Positions 54,121-64,000 of a DNA stretch of 64,000 bases are shown here, in pieces. Within the stretch, counting starts at the first letter, position 1, and the number at the start of each line of letters is the position of its first letter. The notes under the pieces were generated by a model. That model was not told the origin of the DNA, ran no database searches, and was given only the letters and a program-made list of their open reading frames with translations. Source of the stretch: Paraescarpia echinospica (lineage: Eukaryota > Annelida > Polychaeta > Sabellida > Siboglinidae); NCBI GenBank assembly GCA_020002185.1, contig CM034544.1, positions 33,549,066 through 33,613,065 on the forward strand, read 5' to 3'. A program made the translations under genes and the position numbers.

Positions 54121-55260
54121 CTGCTGACGCAAGATCACAGTCCAAGCCAGTAGACACTTGGTGCTGCAGACTACACAGAGAAGGCCGAGTTTTCCCTTGG
54201 GATGCTTTCAACTTTCAAATATGTCATACAGAACACGTTACATCTGCTGTGACCAAAGCGGACTGACCAAGCCCAGCGCTCAAAGGATGCAGCAGCGAAG
54301 TTGCTAGTGGAACTGATTGAGGAGCACTATAGCTATTTTACAGTCTATACACTGTTCACACTAGACACATTAAGAAACACATCTTGAAGCTATATGAGGA
54401 CTTGACTCTGATCCAGACTCAGAAACGGAGACAAATTAAGTTTCCTTCAAGAGCGTGGAAGCTTTCAACAAAAGGCCAGAACAGGTGTTAGATATTTTAT
54501 GATGTGGCATCCTTCATTCAGAAGTACGAGCACGTTATGAGTCAGTTAACCTGCATCATCAGATGTTTCTTGGACGTGGCTTCTTGAAGGTTATGTACTG
54601 TGCAGGGGCTCTCGTTGGGCTACATCTGGTTGAATCTGTAAAGCTTTCAGTTTCCCACATGGACACACAGAAGGCATCATTCCACAGCCTAGCAGCGGAG
54701 CTGAGCATCCTGCGAGGATGAAGCGGAGTGTCCGCTTCGTGAACTTCGAGCTCTCAACTACGTGTGCCAAGCAGCTTGCCAATGCATGCGCAGCAAATGT
54801 GAGAGCAAAGGCGACATACCCGATTCGCCGCCAACAAGACGGTCTTTCAGGAACTATGGCAGTGTTGTAAGAAAAGAAAGTAGGATACCAGAAATCGTGC
54901 TAGAAAGACCCCACAAAACAAGGCCTGCATGACAAGGAAATTGCTAATATAGCAGTGGGCAGGCGGAGAAAGAATAACCTGGTTGCACTGAAGGTTATGG
55001 GAGGCCCTTCACATCAACTGATGCAGTCGATGAGTACATAGATGAGGGAACAAAAGTAGAACGTCTCTACCTGAAGGTTCGCTATGATCGTGACATATCA
55101 CTTTCCCTAACAAAAATAAGTGAACCGTTGCGCCTCATGAAGGACCACAGGAAACTCCTTATCAACAGTTATGTGGTGAATGTGAAATTGTACTTCAACA
55201 TCACTTCAAATACAGACGTCACCCTGCATGATATTAGCCAATAACGGCACTGACAGCAAC
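54120..55260 (+). pseudogene. Decayed coding-like region, unidentified
   Basis: Pieces such as DAAAKLLVELIEEHYSYF, MKRSVRFVNFELSTTCAKQL, ANACAANVRAKATYP and HDKEIANIAVGRRRKNNLVA are protein-like but fall in different frames separated by stops and frameshifts, all on the + strand. It reads like an old transposon or processed gene copy. I cannot name the family. Confidence 0.3.
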
Positions 55261-55533
55261 CAGCGTCATGGCATTTTGTCAGTAATGAGTCTCAAGTCTT
55301 AGAGGGGGTACTTTACAATATTGGTACTATATATTATGCTACTAACACCACCCCCTAATGTAGAGCAAGACAAAGAACGTGTGCATAGCGTCTAATGTGC
55401 ATTCGTGACCTAAATTTACACCAGAGTTATACAGCGGCTGTGGGTACATGAGCAACGACTTCAAATTAGTAGCCAGAATTGGAGGAAGTCCCTGAAAGTT
55501 GTGTCTTATATGCCCTCATCGTCCCCCAATTCT

Positions 55534-55708
55534 CTGTTGTCTTCTGTTGACGTCATCTCTGTTGTCTTCTGATGACGTCATCTCTGTTGTCTTCTGTTGA
55601 CGTCATCTCTGTTATCGTCTGTTGACGTAATCTCTGTTGTCTTCTGTTGAAATCATCTCTGTTGTCTTCTGTTGAAGACATCTCTGTTGTATTCTGTTGA
55701 CGTCATCT
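55534..55708. repeat. 25-bp tandem repeat with CRE sites, 7 copies
   Basis: Units of TCTCTGTTGTCTTCTGTTGA plus CGTCA. Four copies carry a perfect TGACGTCA (55548, 55573, 55598, 55698); three have it mutated (GACGTAATC, GAAATCATC, GAAGACATC). Confidence 0.92.
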
Positions 55709-56213
55709 TCCTTGATGGGCGGATGCAGCATCTACAGAAGACACAGAAACATTGAATACACGGCCAATGTACTGCGCACGTGTTGATGAACACTGGAAGT
55801 AAACTTAATGTAATTTAGGTCTACAGCTGGCAATGTAACAAAGATTAATTTAACGTCTACGACTGCTTTGAATATAATCTTAACAAGACTATGCTTTTGT
55901 CAGCACAACATTCAACTAAATGTTGTATGCACGAATGCAGGCAAGCATGCACACACCAGAGAGTGTGTCATCATTTAGCTAATTAACTTAAGGTCAGTTT
56001 TCCGTGCCCCTTTACACAAACGTGTTCAATCTATAACATGCTCTACTAAAATTCACTGCTCATCGCAATTTGCCCCCGATAGAAAAATTTACACAAACAT
56101 AATTTGAACTTCCATTGAAGTATCAAGCCATGATGTAGTTACTACACAAAAGCTGTCTGTTCTTATAATTCCACCATTGAGATGCCATCACTGTTTATTG
56201 TAAGGTACTCATT
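55709..56213. other. Intergenic DNA, no gene recognised
   Basis: On the minus strand an acceptor-like GTGTCTTCTGTAG at 55732 precedes ATGCTGCATCCGCCCATCAA, so a UVRAG-side exon is conceivable, but I cannot confirm it. Confidence 0.35.
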
Positions 56214-56215
56214 TA

Positions 56216-56711
56216 CACTGCACTCCACATAACTCGAACTCGGTTAAGTTAAGATTTTCGCTTAAGTCAACTCCTTTTCCTCGGCCACGGCTGTCTTTGT
56301 ATCTCTCACAGTATAAGATAATCAGCACATGTCGATTTCTCTTAAGTCAAAGTTTCAGTTAAGTCGACTTGATTTCACCTGCACACACATATTTCTTTCA
56401 TTCGGTTAACTCAAATTTTGTAAACCTATATTACAAAACAATGATATTCTGTCCACCCGCATATATAAAACGCCAAATATTACCGTATTGGTATAAGAGA
56501 TTCTTAAGGATTTAGTGTCTCTTACACATCGACGTTTCTCGCACTGCGTTTATGTGTGCATATTTTAGTGTATGGATCGGGAAAGTACAAAAAAGTTAAC
56601 CGATGACAACATACAAAACAAAATACATAGATCCTCCTGATAAATGGAACTTCTGATAAGTAGAAGTATTTCTATGGGTCTTGACAAGTTCAACTTATCC
56701 GGAGTGGACTG
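56216..56711. mobile_element. pogo/Tigger-like MITE (496 bp)
   Basis: Left end CACTGCACTCCACATAACTC, right end GTTCAACTTATCCGGAGTGG then ACTG, imperfect terminal inverted repeats of about 24 bp. Both ends are flanked by TA (56214-56215 and 56712-56713). Size, TA target and the CACTGCACTCC-type terminus fit Tc1/mariner pogo-group non-autonomous elements. The internal TTAAGTCAA/TTAAGTTAAG motifs lack coding capacity. Confidence 0.55.
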
Positions 56712-56713
56712 TA

Positions 56714-57340
56714 CAGAGCTAAGTGAACTGCGTCAGATACAGGCAGAGTCAGATGACTGAAATTGGGGTGAACTGATGCAAAGTGAGATGTTCAACATGT
56801 CCCAATGTTTGACAACTGTGGTCTCATACCGCGAGCCTCTCTCCTGCATTCTTCTGACGAGCCGTTATGGCTCAATAATAACAGCAACTAACTTATTCCG
56901 ACTGATGGACCAAGAAACCAAGGGCTGCAATTATCACCGTTACATTACTTTGTTCTTACTCGTTCTTACTGACCAAGTAATATCTGCTGTAGCCTATTAT
57001 GGCACTACATGCAGCAGATAAAAATATCCTGATAAATGTAATGTAACCCCACCATGGCATCACCTGCATAACGGCTGATCACTTGACTTGTCCATTGATG
57101 AAAGTATGTATGAAGAACTTAGAACCTCTAAATTTGCATATTAATACTAAGATAATACTACCAGGATAAATATCGAATGTCTTTCAAGCCTTTTCCCTTT
57201 CAGATAGGCCACTGAACTTTCAGGTAAATGTCTGACAGCAACCACAGTTAATGCGACATGTCCTATGACATATGTACCTGTGTCAGCAATAGTTCCCAGT
57301 AGCTGGCTTCACTGACACTGACCGGTCCATCTACGCCATC
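56714..57340. other. Intergenic / 3' region of UVRAG, no confirmed exon
   Basis: A short + strand frame at 56776-57021 has no domain. On the minus strand an open stretch lies at 57279-57391 in a frame other than the one I propose for UVRAG. Confidence 0.4.
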
Positions 57341-57351
57341 ACAGATGTGTG

Positions 57352-57392
57352 TCAGTCCCGCTTGAAGGTGACTGGTCGGAACTGACACGCGT
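57352..57392 (-). CDS. UVRAG: Possible last UVRAG exon (3' end)
   Basis: The minus strand acceptor GGTTATCACAG precedes an exon that, entered in phase 1, reads ACQFRPVTFKRD and a TGA at 57352-57354. Entered in another phase it stays open to a donor CAG|GTACAT at 57279. Its first 20 bases resemble the start of the exon at 59211 (GCGTGTCAGTTCCGACCAG against GCGTCAGTTCCGGCAG). If correct, the UVRAG tail would be far shorter than in vertebrates, where about 250 residues follow this point. Weakly supported. Confidence 0.25.
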
Positions 57393-57399
57393 CTGTGAT

Positions 57400-58160
57400 A
57401 ACCAACAGAGGGTGATGACGTGCGAGAGACACGTCACTTGTGTCATACTTGTACGATGACGTCAGTGGCCCTCAAGGCCAGCCAGGGTCACACCTGGAAA
57501 CATTGAGTGAGTGTATTAGTGACACTTCCCGGTCTCTTTCTGCCATACTCATCATCTCGTCCCCATCCCTGTCTCCTTCCCTTTGACTGCCATCTCATAA
57601 ATGTTGTAAGTGGGTATGATGTTCTAGCAGAACCTTAATTCACTATGAAACACCTGTCATATGTGTCAATCATATTCTACTACTTACGTATGTAGTCACT
57701 GTCGGTGGTTGGTCTCACCAAATGTTTGTGCTACACTCCATAACTGAACATTTCTTAGTTAATATTATTGTTCTTACATCTTACATCTGACATCTTACAT
57801 ATCAGGTCTATTATAGCAACTTAATCCACACGTGAAATTAATATTACATCGTTTACACAGTGACTGTGGGTTGACAGTGACCAGTTCACTTAATGAATGC
57901 TTATTTTATATTATTATAATTTAAAAATCAACTGGTTACAGCCTTAATTGGCTGTTGTCAACCCGGAATTATACGTCATCTCACCAGATGTCACACTTTG
58001 TTTGATTATGTTTCTGCGTTTAATTTATACAATCTCAAAATTAAACTATATCCATCTATCTACATGTGTCCATTCTAATGTATATCCATAAGGTAACGAG
58101 CAATCAGAGAAACAGCAAAAAAAACACACACAGACTATGAATCTTAGCATTTTAGAGATA
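57400..58160. other. Putative UVRAG intron, no feature recognised
   Basis: AT-rich except for the first 150 bp. No repeat array or exon supported. Confidence 0.45.
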
Positions 58161-58169
58161 AAACAAATT

Positions 58170-58750
58170 TAGTAACATTTTGAATAGACACTACTAAATA
58201 AAAGTGACCATGGCATGTGTTAGATGATCATTTTGAATACACTACTAAGTAAAAGTGACCATGGCATGTGTTAGATGATCATTTTGAATAGACACTACTA
58301 AGTAAAAGTGACCATGGCATGTGTTAGATGATCATTTTGAATACACTACTAAGTAAAAGTGACCATGGCATGTGTTAGATGATCATTTTGAATACACTAC
58401 TAAGTAAAAGTGACCATGGCATGTGTTAGATGATCATTTTGAATAGACACTACTAAGTAAAAGTGACCATGGCATGTGTTAGATGATCATTTTGAATACA
58501 CTACTAAGTAAAAGTGACCATGGCATGTGTTAGATGATCATTTTGAATACACTACTAAGTAAAAGTGACCATGGCATGAGTTAGATGATCATTTTGAATA
58601 CACTACTAAGTAAAAGTGACCATGGCATGTGTTAGATGATCATTTTGAATAGACACTACTAAGTAAAAGTGACCATGGCATGTGTTAGATGATCATTTTG
58701 AATACACTACTAAGTAAAAGTGACCATGGCATGTGTTAGATGATCATTTT
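58170..58750. repeat. 51/53-bp tandem repeat, 11 copies
   Basis: Units CACTACTAAGTAAAAGTGAC, CATGGCATGTGTTAGATGAT and CATTTTGAATA. Two length variants differ by a GA insertion (GAATACAC or GAATAGACAC) and are interspersed. The last unit decays into CATTTTCAACAGG. Confidence 0.97.
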
Positions 58751-59065
58751 CAACAGGCCACCACTCATCACCCATACATAATTAGACTCCTACATCCACA
58801 TTTACACAGCTTTTGATACAATATACAATTAACAAATTTAAGTGCTTTTTTGTGGTGTTTTGGTTTTCTCAAAACATCATTTATCAATTTATTTTATCAA
58901 CCCATAACTATGCACACGGCAAACTTTTACATCAAATTTCATTTTGCAACAGCAACAAAATAATGGTATACACAAAAAACAAGTTTAAAAAAAATGAATT
59001 TGTGTTAAATGGTAAAAAGGTATGTTACATGCTGTCTTCCTGTGACCCCATAAACATAAATTATG

Positions 59066-59099
<34 letters not shown>

Positions 59100-59131
59100 G
59101 TATACAATGATTATATATAGAAACGTCTCAC
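58751..59131. other. Putative UVRAG intron, AT-rich
   Basis: Contains a TATATA run at 59066-59105. Frames across it have no recognisable domain. Confidence 0.5.
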
Positions 59132-59211
59132 CAGGTGTTGGGGATGAACTGACCACATCTCTCCCTGCAGTTGGAGACCCGTGTCTGCCGTCACACTGCC
59201 GGAACTGACGC
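59132..59211 (-). CDS. UVRAG: Probable UVRAG exon: Ser/Pro-rich tail segment
   Basis: 80 nt on the minus strand, acceptor GGTCTGTGACAG, donor CACCTG|GTGAGA. Entered in phase 2, as the preceding recognised exon requires, it reads RQFRQCDGRHGSPTAGRDVV followed by SSSPTP and ends in phase 1. The composition is like the low-complexity Ser/Pro region that follows the conserved LPNL block in UVRAG. Sequence identity to known UVRAG is not evident here, and the other two frames are also open in part, so only splice sites, phase and position support it. Confidence 0.4.
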
Positions 59212-59954
59212 CTGTCACAGACCAACATAACATCATGTGTTGCCTAGCAACCATGCCAGATAAGCTCACTAAAATGGCTACAACAAACGTGAAGCAGTTT
59301 GTAGCATTTAAAAAAAATTCTGACATTAATTTTATACTTGCAACACTGTTGTTTAAATGAGAACATTACGCAGGAAAGATTGATCTAACACATGAAGGTT
59401 GCCTTTGTGATGTAAAATACATAAAATATGGTTATTACAGAAACTTTTGCTGGAGGTAATGGGAAGGCTTTCAGGGCAAAATGAGATAAACACCATTTTT
59501 GAAATCTTGCCAAAACCAGGAATAAACATTTGTTTAAATACATGTTCAGGTAGGATACTATCTAATTTATACAAAAACGCAATAAATCCCCCATGAAACA
59601 ACGTGCACAAAAGAGCGTTTGTTTTCAAAACGAGATAAGCGCCATCCATCTTTTTTTTTAATCAAAAAGCGATATATCCATGTTCAGCCAATCAGCACCG
59701 ACGTGCCATACGGAATGACGCGGTGCATTGTATGAATATGTACAGCATCTTGATAATTTAAAATCACATTTTGTGTAACAAATGTGCAACAAATATTTTC
59801 AGAGTCTGCCACCACCATGCTGTATGATTTTGGATTCTAAATATATATCAACTTAATTTACAAGTTGTTATTTAAACTTTGAGGATGAAACAGTGTTTTT
59901 TTCTTGAAATAAAGAAAATACACCTCAGTAATACAGTCACTTTGCAGTTACGTC

Positions 59955-60295
59955 ACCCTAGGGCAGTCCCACTTTATTTCAGTCCTGAGTGACCTGAATA
60001 GGGAAGTCCCACTTTATTTCAGTCCTGAGGACCTTAATAGGGAGGTTCCACTTTATTTCAGTCCTGAGTGACCTTAATAGGGAGGTCCCACATTATTTCA
60101 GTCCTGAGGACCTTAATAGGGAGGTTCCACTTTAGTTCAGTCCCGAGTGACATTAATAGGGAGGTCCCACTTTATTTCAGTCCTGAGGACCTTAATAGGG
60201 AGGTTCCACTTTATTTCAGTCCCGAGTGACATTAATAGGGAGGTCCCACTTTATTTCAGTCCTGAGGACCTTAATAGGGAGGTTCCACTGTATAT
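59955..60295. repeat. ~40-bp tandem repeat with minus-strand AATAAA motifs
   Basis: About nine units of GTCCCACTTTATTTCAGTCC plus TGAG(TG)ACCTTAATAGGGA, alternating GAGGTCCC and GAGGTTCC. On the minus strand (UVRAG sense) six units contain CTGAAATAAAGTGG, i.e. a canonical AATAAA. It lies downstream of the exon at 60737-60828. Confidence 0.93.
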
Positions 60296-60596
60296 ATTCT
60301 GATTGCTTAGAAGAAATGGCTGATAAATAATTGTGATGTTGAAAATGATGTGGCAGTGAACAAGAAGGCTTATAGGACATTCCTCAGGGTCGTTCATTAT
60401 AGTAATAACACAGTTGTTCTTGATATATTCAACAGTACTGGGCAGGATTGAAAGTAGTAGACAGGGAGTCACAGAAGACGAATAAAAGAAGTGACGTAGA
60501 AAACAAACAGAAAGGCAACGATCAACAGAGACAAGAGAACTATAAACTTCCACATGTTTACACTGATGTCATCCTGCCATGACCACTATAATGTAG

Positions 60597-60646
60597 GCCA
60601 GTATGTTGAGGCATCATATATTATACGATGCCTCAACGTACTGGCT
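60597..60646. repeat. Perfectly spaced hairpin (19-bp arms, 12-nt loop)
   Basis: GCCAGTATGTTGAGGCATC (60597-60615) and GATGCCTCAACGTACTGGC (60628-60646) are inverted repeats with a single T/C difference. They lie 90 bp downstream (in UVRAG sense) of an exon donor. Confidence 0.9.
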
Positions 60647-60736
60647 TCAGATTTGTTCTATATGTGGTTAAACAAACAACTGGGAAACAGTAGGTGTGGC
60701 CTGAAGGATTTTAATATGAAGTGATAGGGTACGTAC

Positions 60737-60828
60737 ATCTTCACCCCGAGCCGTAGTTCTAGCAGGGTGATGAGGTTAGGCAAGGTCAGTCGCAGGTCAG
60801 TTGTCCCCAGACCACAGTAGAACCGCAG
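60737..60828 (-). CDS. UVRAG: UVRAG exon: conserved LGTxDLRxTLPNL block
   Basis: 92 nt on the minus strand, acceptor TTTGTGTCACTAG, donor AAGAT|GTACGT, phase 0 in and 2 out. It encodes LRFYCGLGTTDLRLTLPNL followed by ITLLELRLGVK. Vertebrate UVRAG has [20 protein letters not shown] at the same place, directly after LLNKNIAQ, so homology is strong. UVRAG pairs with Beclin 1 in the Vps34-Vps15 complex II and promotes autophagosome and endosome maturation; this block is near the end of its conserved C-terminal (BARA2-like) domain. If the donor is not used, the frame runs 21 codons into the intron to a TAG. The beginning of the exon with its acceptor is copied about 12 times in the intron upstream. 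Confidence 0.88.
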
Positions 60829-61445
60829 CTAGTGACACAAACACAACATGATCACATGTCAGACCATAGTAGAACCGCAGCTGGTGACACAAACACAATG
60901 TGATCACATGACAGACCACAGTAGAACCGCAGCTGGTGACACAAACACAACGTGATCACACGACAGGCCACAGTAGAACCGCAGCAGGTGACACAAACAC
61001 AATGTCACCACATGAGACCACAGTAAAACTGCAGCTAGTGACACAAACACGTCACCACATGACAGACTACAGTAGAACTGCAGCTAGTGACACAAATATA
61101 ATGTCACAACATGACAGAGCACAGTAGAACCACAGCTAGTAACACAAATACAATGTCACCCCATGACAGGCCACAGTAGAACCACAGCTAGTGACACAAA
61201 TACAATGTCACCACATGGTAGACCACAGTAGAACCGCAGCTGGTGACACAAACACAACATGATAACATGACAGATCACAGTAGAACCACAGCTAGTGACA
61301 CAAACACAACATGATCACATGACAGACCACAGTAGAACCGCAGCTAGTGACACAAATACATGATCATATGACAGACCACAGAGTAGAACCGCAGCTAGTG
61401 ACACAAACACAATGTGATGACATGACAGGCCACAGTAGAACCACA
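60805..61445. repeat. UVRAG: ~52-bp tandem array of the UVRAG acceptor plus exon start
   Basis: Thirteen units including the exon itself. Each (+ strand) has GACCACAGTAGAACCGCAGC and T(A/G)GTGACACAAACACAATG, then GATCACATGACA. On the minus strand this is GTGTTTGTGTCACTAG|CTGC, the 3' splice site and first codons of the UVRAG exon at 60828. Some copies have CACCAG|CTGC, an improved acceptor. Spacing varies between 48 and 54 bp. Confidence 0.95.
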
Positions 61446-61602
61446 CATTTCATACAATAATTGTAACATGGCTGAATGCTTCCCAGAGATGACGAGATGG
61501 TGTTTGATTGAACAGGTCTGCCAGGGAATAAAATGTAAAGTACTTTGCGCAGTCCTAAGGACTAGATACTGCGCTATATAAGAACTTACTTTTCTATTGA
61601 AA
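61446..61602 (+). mobile_element. SINE 3' half
   Basis: GTAACATGGCTGAATGCTTC, GAACAGGTCTGCCAGGGAAT, TTTGCGCAGTCCTAAGGACT and ATACTGCGCTATATAAGAAC: the distal part of the SINE family, antisense to UVRAG, inserted between the acceptor array and the donor array of the same intron. Confidence 0.85.
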
Positions 61603-61726
61603 TGTGCACATTATATATATACACTGCAATATCGTTTTTGGATTAATAAACATGTAGTAAATAATAAAACAATTCTAAGAAATATGGCATCAGATGTCAA
61701 CATATAGACACCTGACTATTTGAAAG

Positions 61727-63923
61727 TACCAGGGCAATGTCTTTCTTGAGCAAGTAGACTGCATAGTTGAACTGGGGCCTACCTGAGCAATGTCTTTATT
61801 GAGCAAGTAGACTGCGTAGTTGAACTGGGGCCTACCTGGGCAATGTCTTTCTTGAGCAAGTAGACTGCATAGTTGAACTGGGGCCTACCTGAGCAATGTC
61901 TTTATTGAGCAAGTAGACTGCGTAGTTGAACTGGGGCCTACCTGGGCAATGTCTTTATTGAGCAAGTAGACTGTGTAGTTGAACTGGGGCCTATCTGGGC
62001 AATGTCTTTCTTGAGCAAGTAGACTGCGTAGTTGAACTGGGGCCTACCTGGGCAATGTCTTTCTTGAGCAAGTAGACTGCGGAGTTGAACTGGGGCCTAC
62101 CTGGGCAATGTCTTTCTTGAGCAAGTAGACTGCATAGTTGAACTGGGGCCTACCTGAGCAATGTCTTTATTGAGCAAGTAGACTGCGTAGTTGAACTGGG
62201 GCCTACCTGGGCAATGTCTTTATTGAGCAAGTAGACTGCATAGTTGAACTGGGGCCTACCTGGGCAATGTCTTTATTGAGCAAGTACACTGCGTAGTTGA
62301 ACTGGGGCCTACCTGGGCAATATCTTTATTGAGCAAGTAGACTGCGTAGTTGAACTGGGGCCTACCTGAGCAATGTCTTTATTGAGCAAGTAGACTGCGT
62401 AGTTGAACTGGGGCCTACCTGGGCAGTGTCTTTATTGAGCAAGTAGACTGCATAGTTGAACTGGGGCCTACCTGGGCAATGTCTTTATTGAGCAAGTAGA
62501 CTGCGTAGTTGAACTGGGGCCTACCTGGGCAATGTCTTTATTGAGCAAGTAGACTGCGTAGTTGAACTGGGGCCTACCTAGTGTCCTGAGCAAGGGCACT
62601 GGGGAGCAATGTCTTTATTGAGCAAGTAGACTGCGTAGTTGAACTGGGGCCTACCTGGGCAATGTCTTTCTTGAGCAAGTAGACTGCATAGTTGAACTGG
62701 GGCCTACCTGGGCAATGTCTTTATTGAGCAAGTAGACTGCGTAGTTGAACTGGGGCCTACCTGGGCAATGTCTTTATTGAGCAAGTAGACTGCGTAGTTG
62801 AACTGGGGCCTACCTGGGCAATGTCTTTATTGAGCAAGTAGACTGCGTAGTTGAACTGGGGCCTACCTGGGCAATGTCTTTATTGAGCAAGTAGACTGCG
62901 TAGTTGAACTGGGGCCTACCTGGGCAGTGTCTTTCTTGAGCAAGTAGACTGCATAGTTGAACTGGGGCCTACCTAAGCAATGTCTTTATTGAGCAAGTAG
63001 ACTGCGTAGTTGAACTGGGGCCTACCTGGGCAATGTCTTTCTTGAGCAAGTAGACTGCATAGTTGAACTGGGGCCTACCTGAGCAATGTCTTTATTGAGC
63101 AAGTAGACTGCGTAGTTGAACTGGGGCCTACTTGGGCAGTGTCTTTATTGAGCAAGTAGACTGCATAGTTGAACTGGGGCCTACCTGGGCAATGTCTTTA
63201 TTGAGCAAGTAGACTGCATAGTTGAACTGGGACCTACCTGGGCAATGTCTTTATTGAGCAAGTAGACTGCATAGTTGAACTGGGGCCTACCTGGGCAATG
63301 TCTTTATTGAGCAAGTAGACTGCGTAGTTGAACTGGGGCCTACCTGGGCAATGTCTTTATTGAGCAAGTAGACTGCGTAGTTGAACTGGGGCCTACCTGG
63401 GCAATGTCTTTATTGAGCAAGTAGACTGCGTAGTTGAACTGGGGCCTACAACTGGGCAATGTCTTTATTGAGCAAGTAGACTGCGTAGTTGAACTGGGGC
63501 CTACCTGGGCAATGTCTTTATTGAGCAAGTAGACTGCATAGTTGAACTGGGGCCTACCTGGGCAATGTCTTTATTGAGCAAGTAGACTGCGTAGTTGAAC
63601 TGGGGCCTACCTGGGCAATGTCTTTATTGAGCAAGTAGACTGCATAGTTGAACTGGGGCCTACCTGGGCAATGTCTTTATTGAGCAAGTAGACTGCGTAG
63701 TTGAACTGGGGCCTACCTGGGCAATGTCTTTATTGAGCAAGTAGACTGCATAGTTGAACTGGGGCCTACCTGGGCAATGTCTTTATTGAGCAAGTAGACT
63801 GCGTAGTTGAACTGGGGCCTACCTGGGCAATGTCTTTATTGAGCAAGTAGACTGCGTAGTTGAACTGGGGCCTACCTGGGCAATATCTTTATTGAGCAAG
63901 TAGACTGCGTAGTTGAACTGCAG
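61727..63923. repeat. UVRAG: 53-bp tandem array of the UVRAG exon end plus donor, about 41 copies
   Basis: About 41 units of GGGCAATGTCTTTATTGAGC, AAGTAGACTGC(G/A)TAGTTGAA and CTGGGGCCTACCT. One interruption with extra sequence occurs at about 62578-62603. On the minus strand each unit is the last 42-45 nt of the UVRAG exon ([15 protein letters not shown]) followed by its donor GTAGGCCCC. Copies differ by only a few recurrent substitutions (CGTAG/CATAG, TTATT/TTCTT, GGGCAA/GAGCAA), so the array is young or homogenised. 53 is not a multiple of three. Confidence 0.97.
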
Positions 63924-63954
63924 CCGTTCACGGCCCTTGCTGTAAAGTGGGAAG
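63876..63954 (-). CDS. UVRAG: UVRAG exon: FPLY...LLNKDIAQ block
   Basis: 79 nt on the minus strand, acceptor CTGTTTGCTTTCAG, donor GCCCAG|GTAGGC, phase 2 in and 0 out. It encodes [20 protein letters not shown] then NKDIAQ. Vertebrate UVRAG has [26 protein letters not shown] and continues with LRYQHGLGT, which matches the next exon (60828). Upstream exons (N-terminal C2 domain and coiled coil) would lie beyond 64000. This exon's 3' half is the source of the 41-copy array. The nearest exon copy differs from most array copies at GATATT/GACATT. Confidence 0.9.
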
Positions 63955-64000
63955 CTGAAAGCAAACAGGTTGTTAGTCCACTATCATCACATCTCATGCT

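Noticed and set aside
61727..63923. Regular repeat array suggesting a CRISPR locus
   Set aside because: Units are contiguous with no unique spacers, the genome is eukaryotic, and the unit is a UVRAG exon end plus donor.

Overview
The window is eukaryotic: split genes with GT-AG introns, exons clearly richer in GC than their introns, many micro- and minisatellites, and LINE, SINE and DNA-transposon remnants. The coding content (plakins, a KASH domain, UVRAG) points to a bilaterian animal. The repeat content fits a marine invertebrate (lophotrochozoan or invertebrate deuterostome), but the sequence alone does not settle the phylum.

Layout. About 2.3-9.7 kb (+) is the 3' half of a first plakin gene (plakin-A): two exons from the end of the plakin domain, a Ser/Thr linker exon and two exons with three plectin repeats, a stop and a poly(A) signal. 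From 13.5 to 45.6 kb (+) is a second plakin gene (plakin-B) in head-to-tail tandem. It has a probable first exon at 13.5 kb, then 14 phase-consistent exons at 29.1-40.6 kb encoding spectrin-like repeats and the plakin SH3 insert, then two exons with three plectin repeats ending at 42.8 kb. A further exon at 45.4-45.6 kb encodes a complete KASH domain. Its splice phase fits the linker exon ending at 40631 and not the penultimate plectin-repeat exon. The simplest reading is a compact plakin gene whose linker exon can be joined either to a plectin-repeat end (about 842 aa) or to a nuclear-envelope KASH end (about 672 aa).

From 47.46 to 51.40 kb there is an inverted-repeat-bounded element carrying an intact NADAR-domain ORF. 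From 51.5 to 57 kb there are only decayed repeats, including a pogo/Tigger-like MITE. From 57.3 kb to the right edge (-) is the 3' part of UVRAG, a subunit of the Beclin 1-Vps34 complex, convergent with the plakin genes.

A recurring oddity is that several minisatellites are made from the exon/intron junctions they lie beside. One UVRAG intron has about 41 tandem copies of its exon end plus donor at one side and about 12 extra copies of its acceptor plus exon start at the other. Two plakin-B exons are followed by arrays of their own donor (63-bp and 20-bp units), and another array ends just before the KASH exon acceptor.

The plakins would link cytoskeletal filaments or, in the KASH form, tether the nucleus through SUN proteins. 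UVRAG acts in autophagy and endosome maturation. No shared pathway is implied by their being neighbours.
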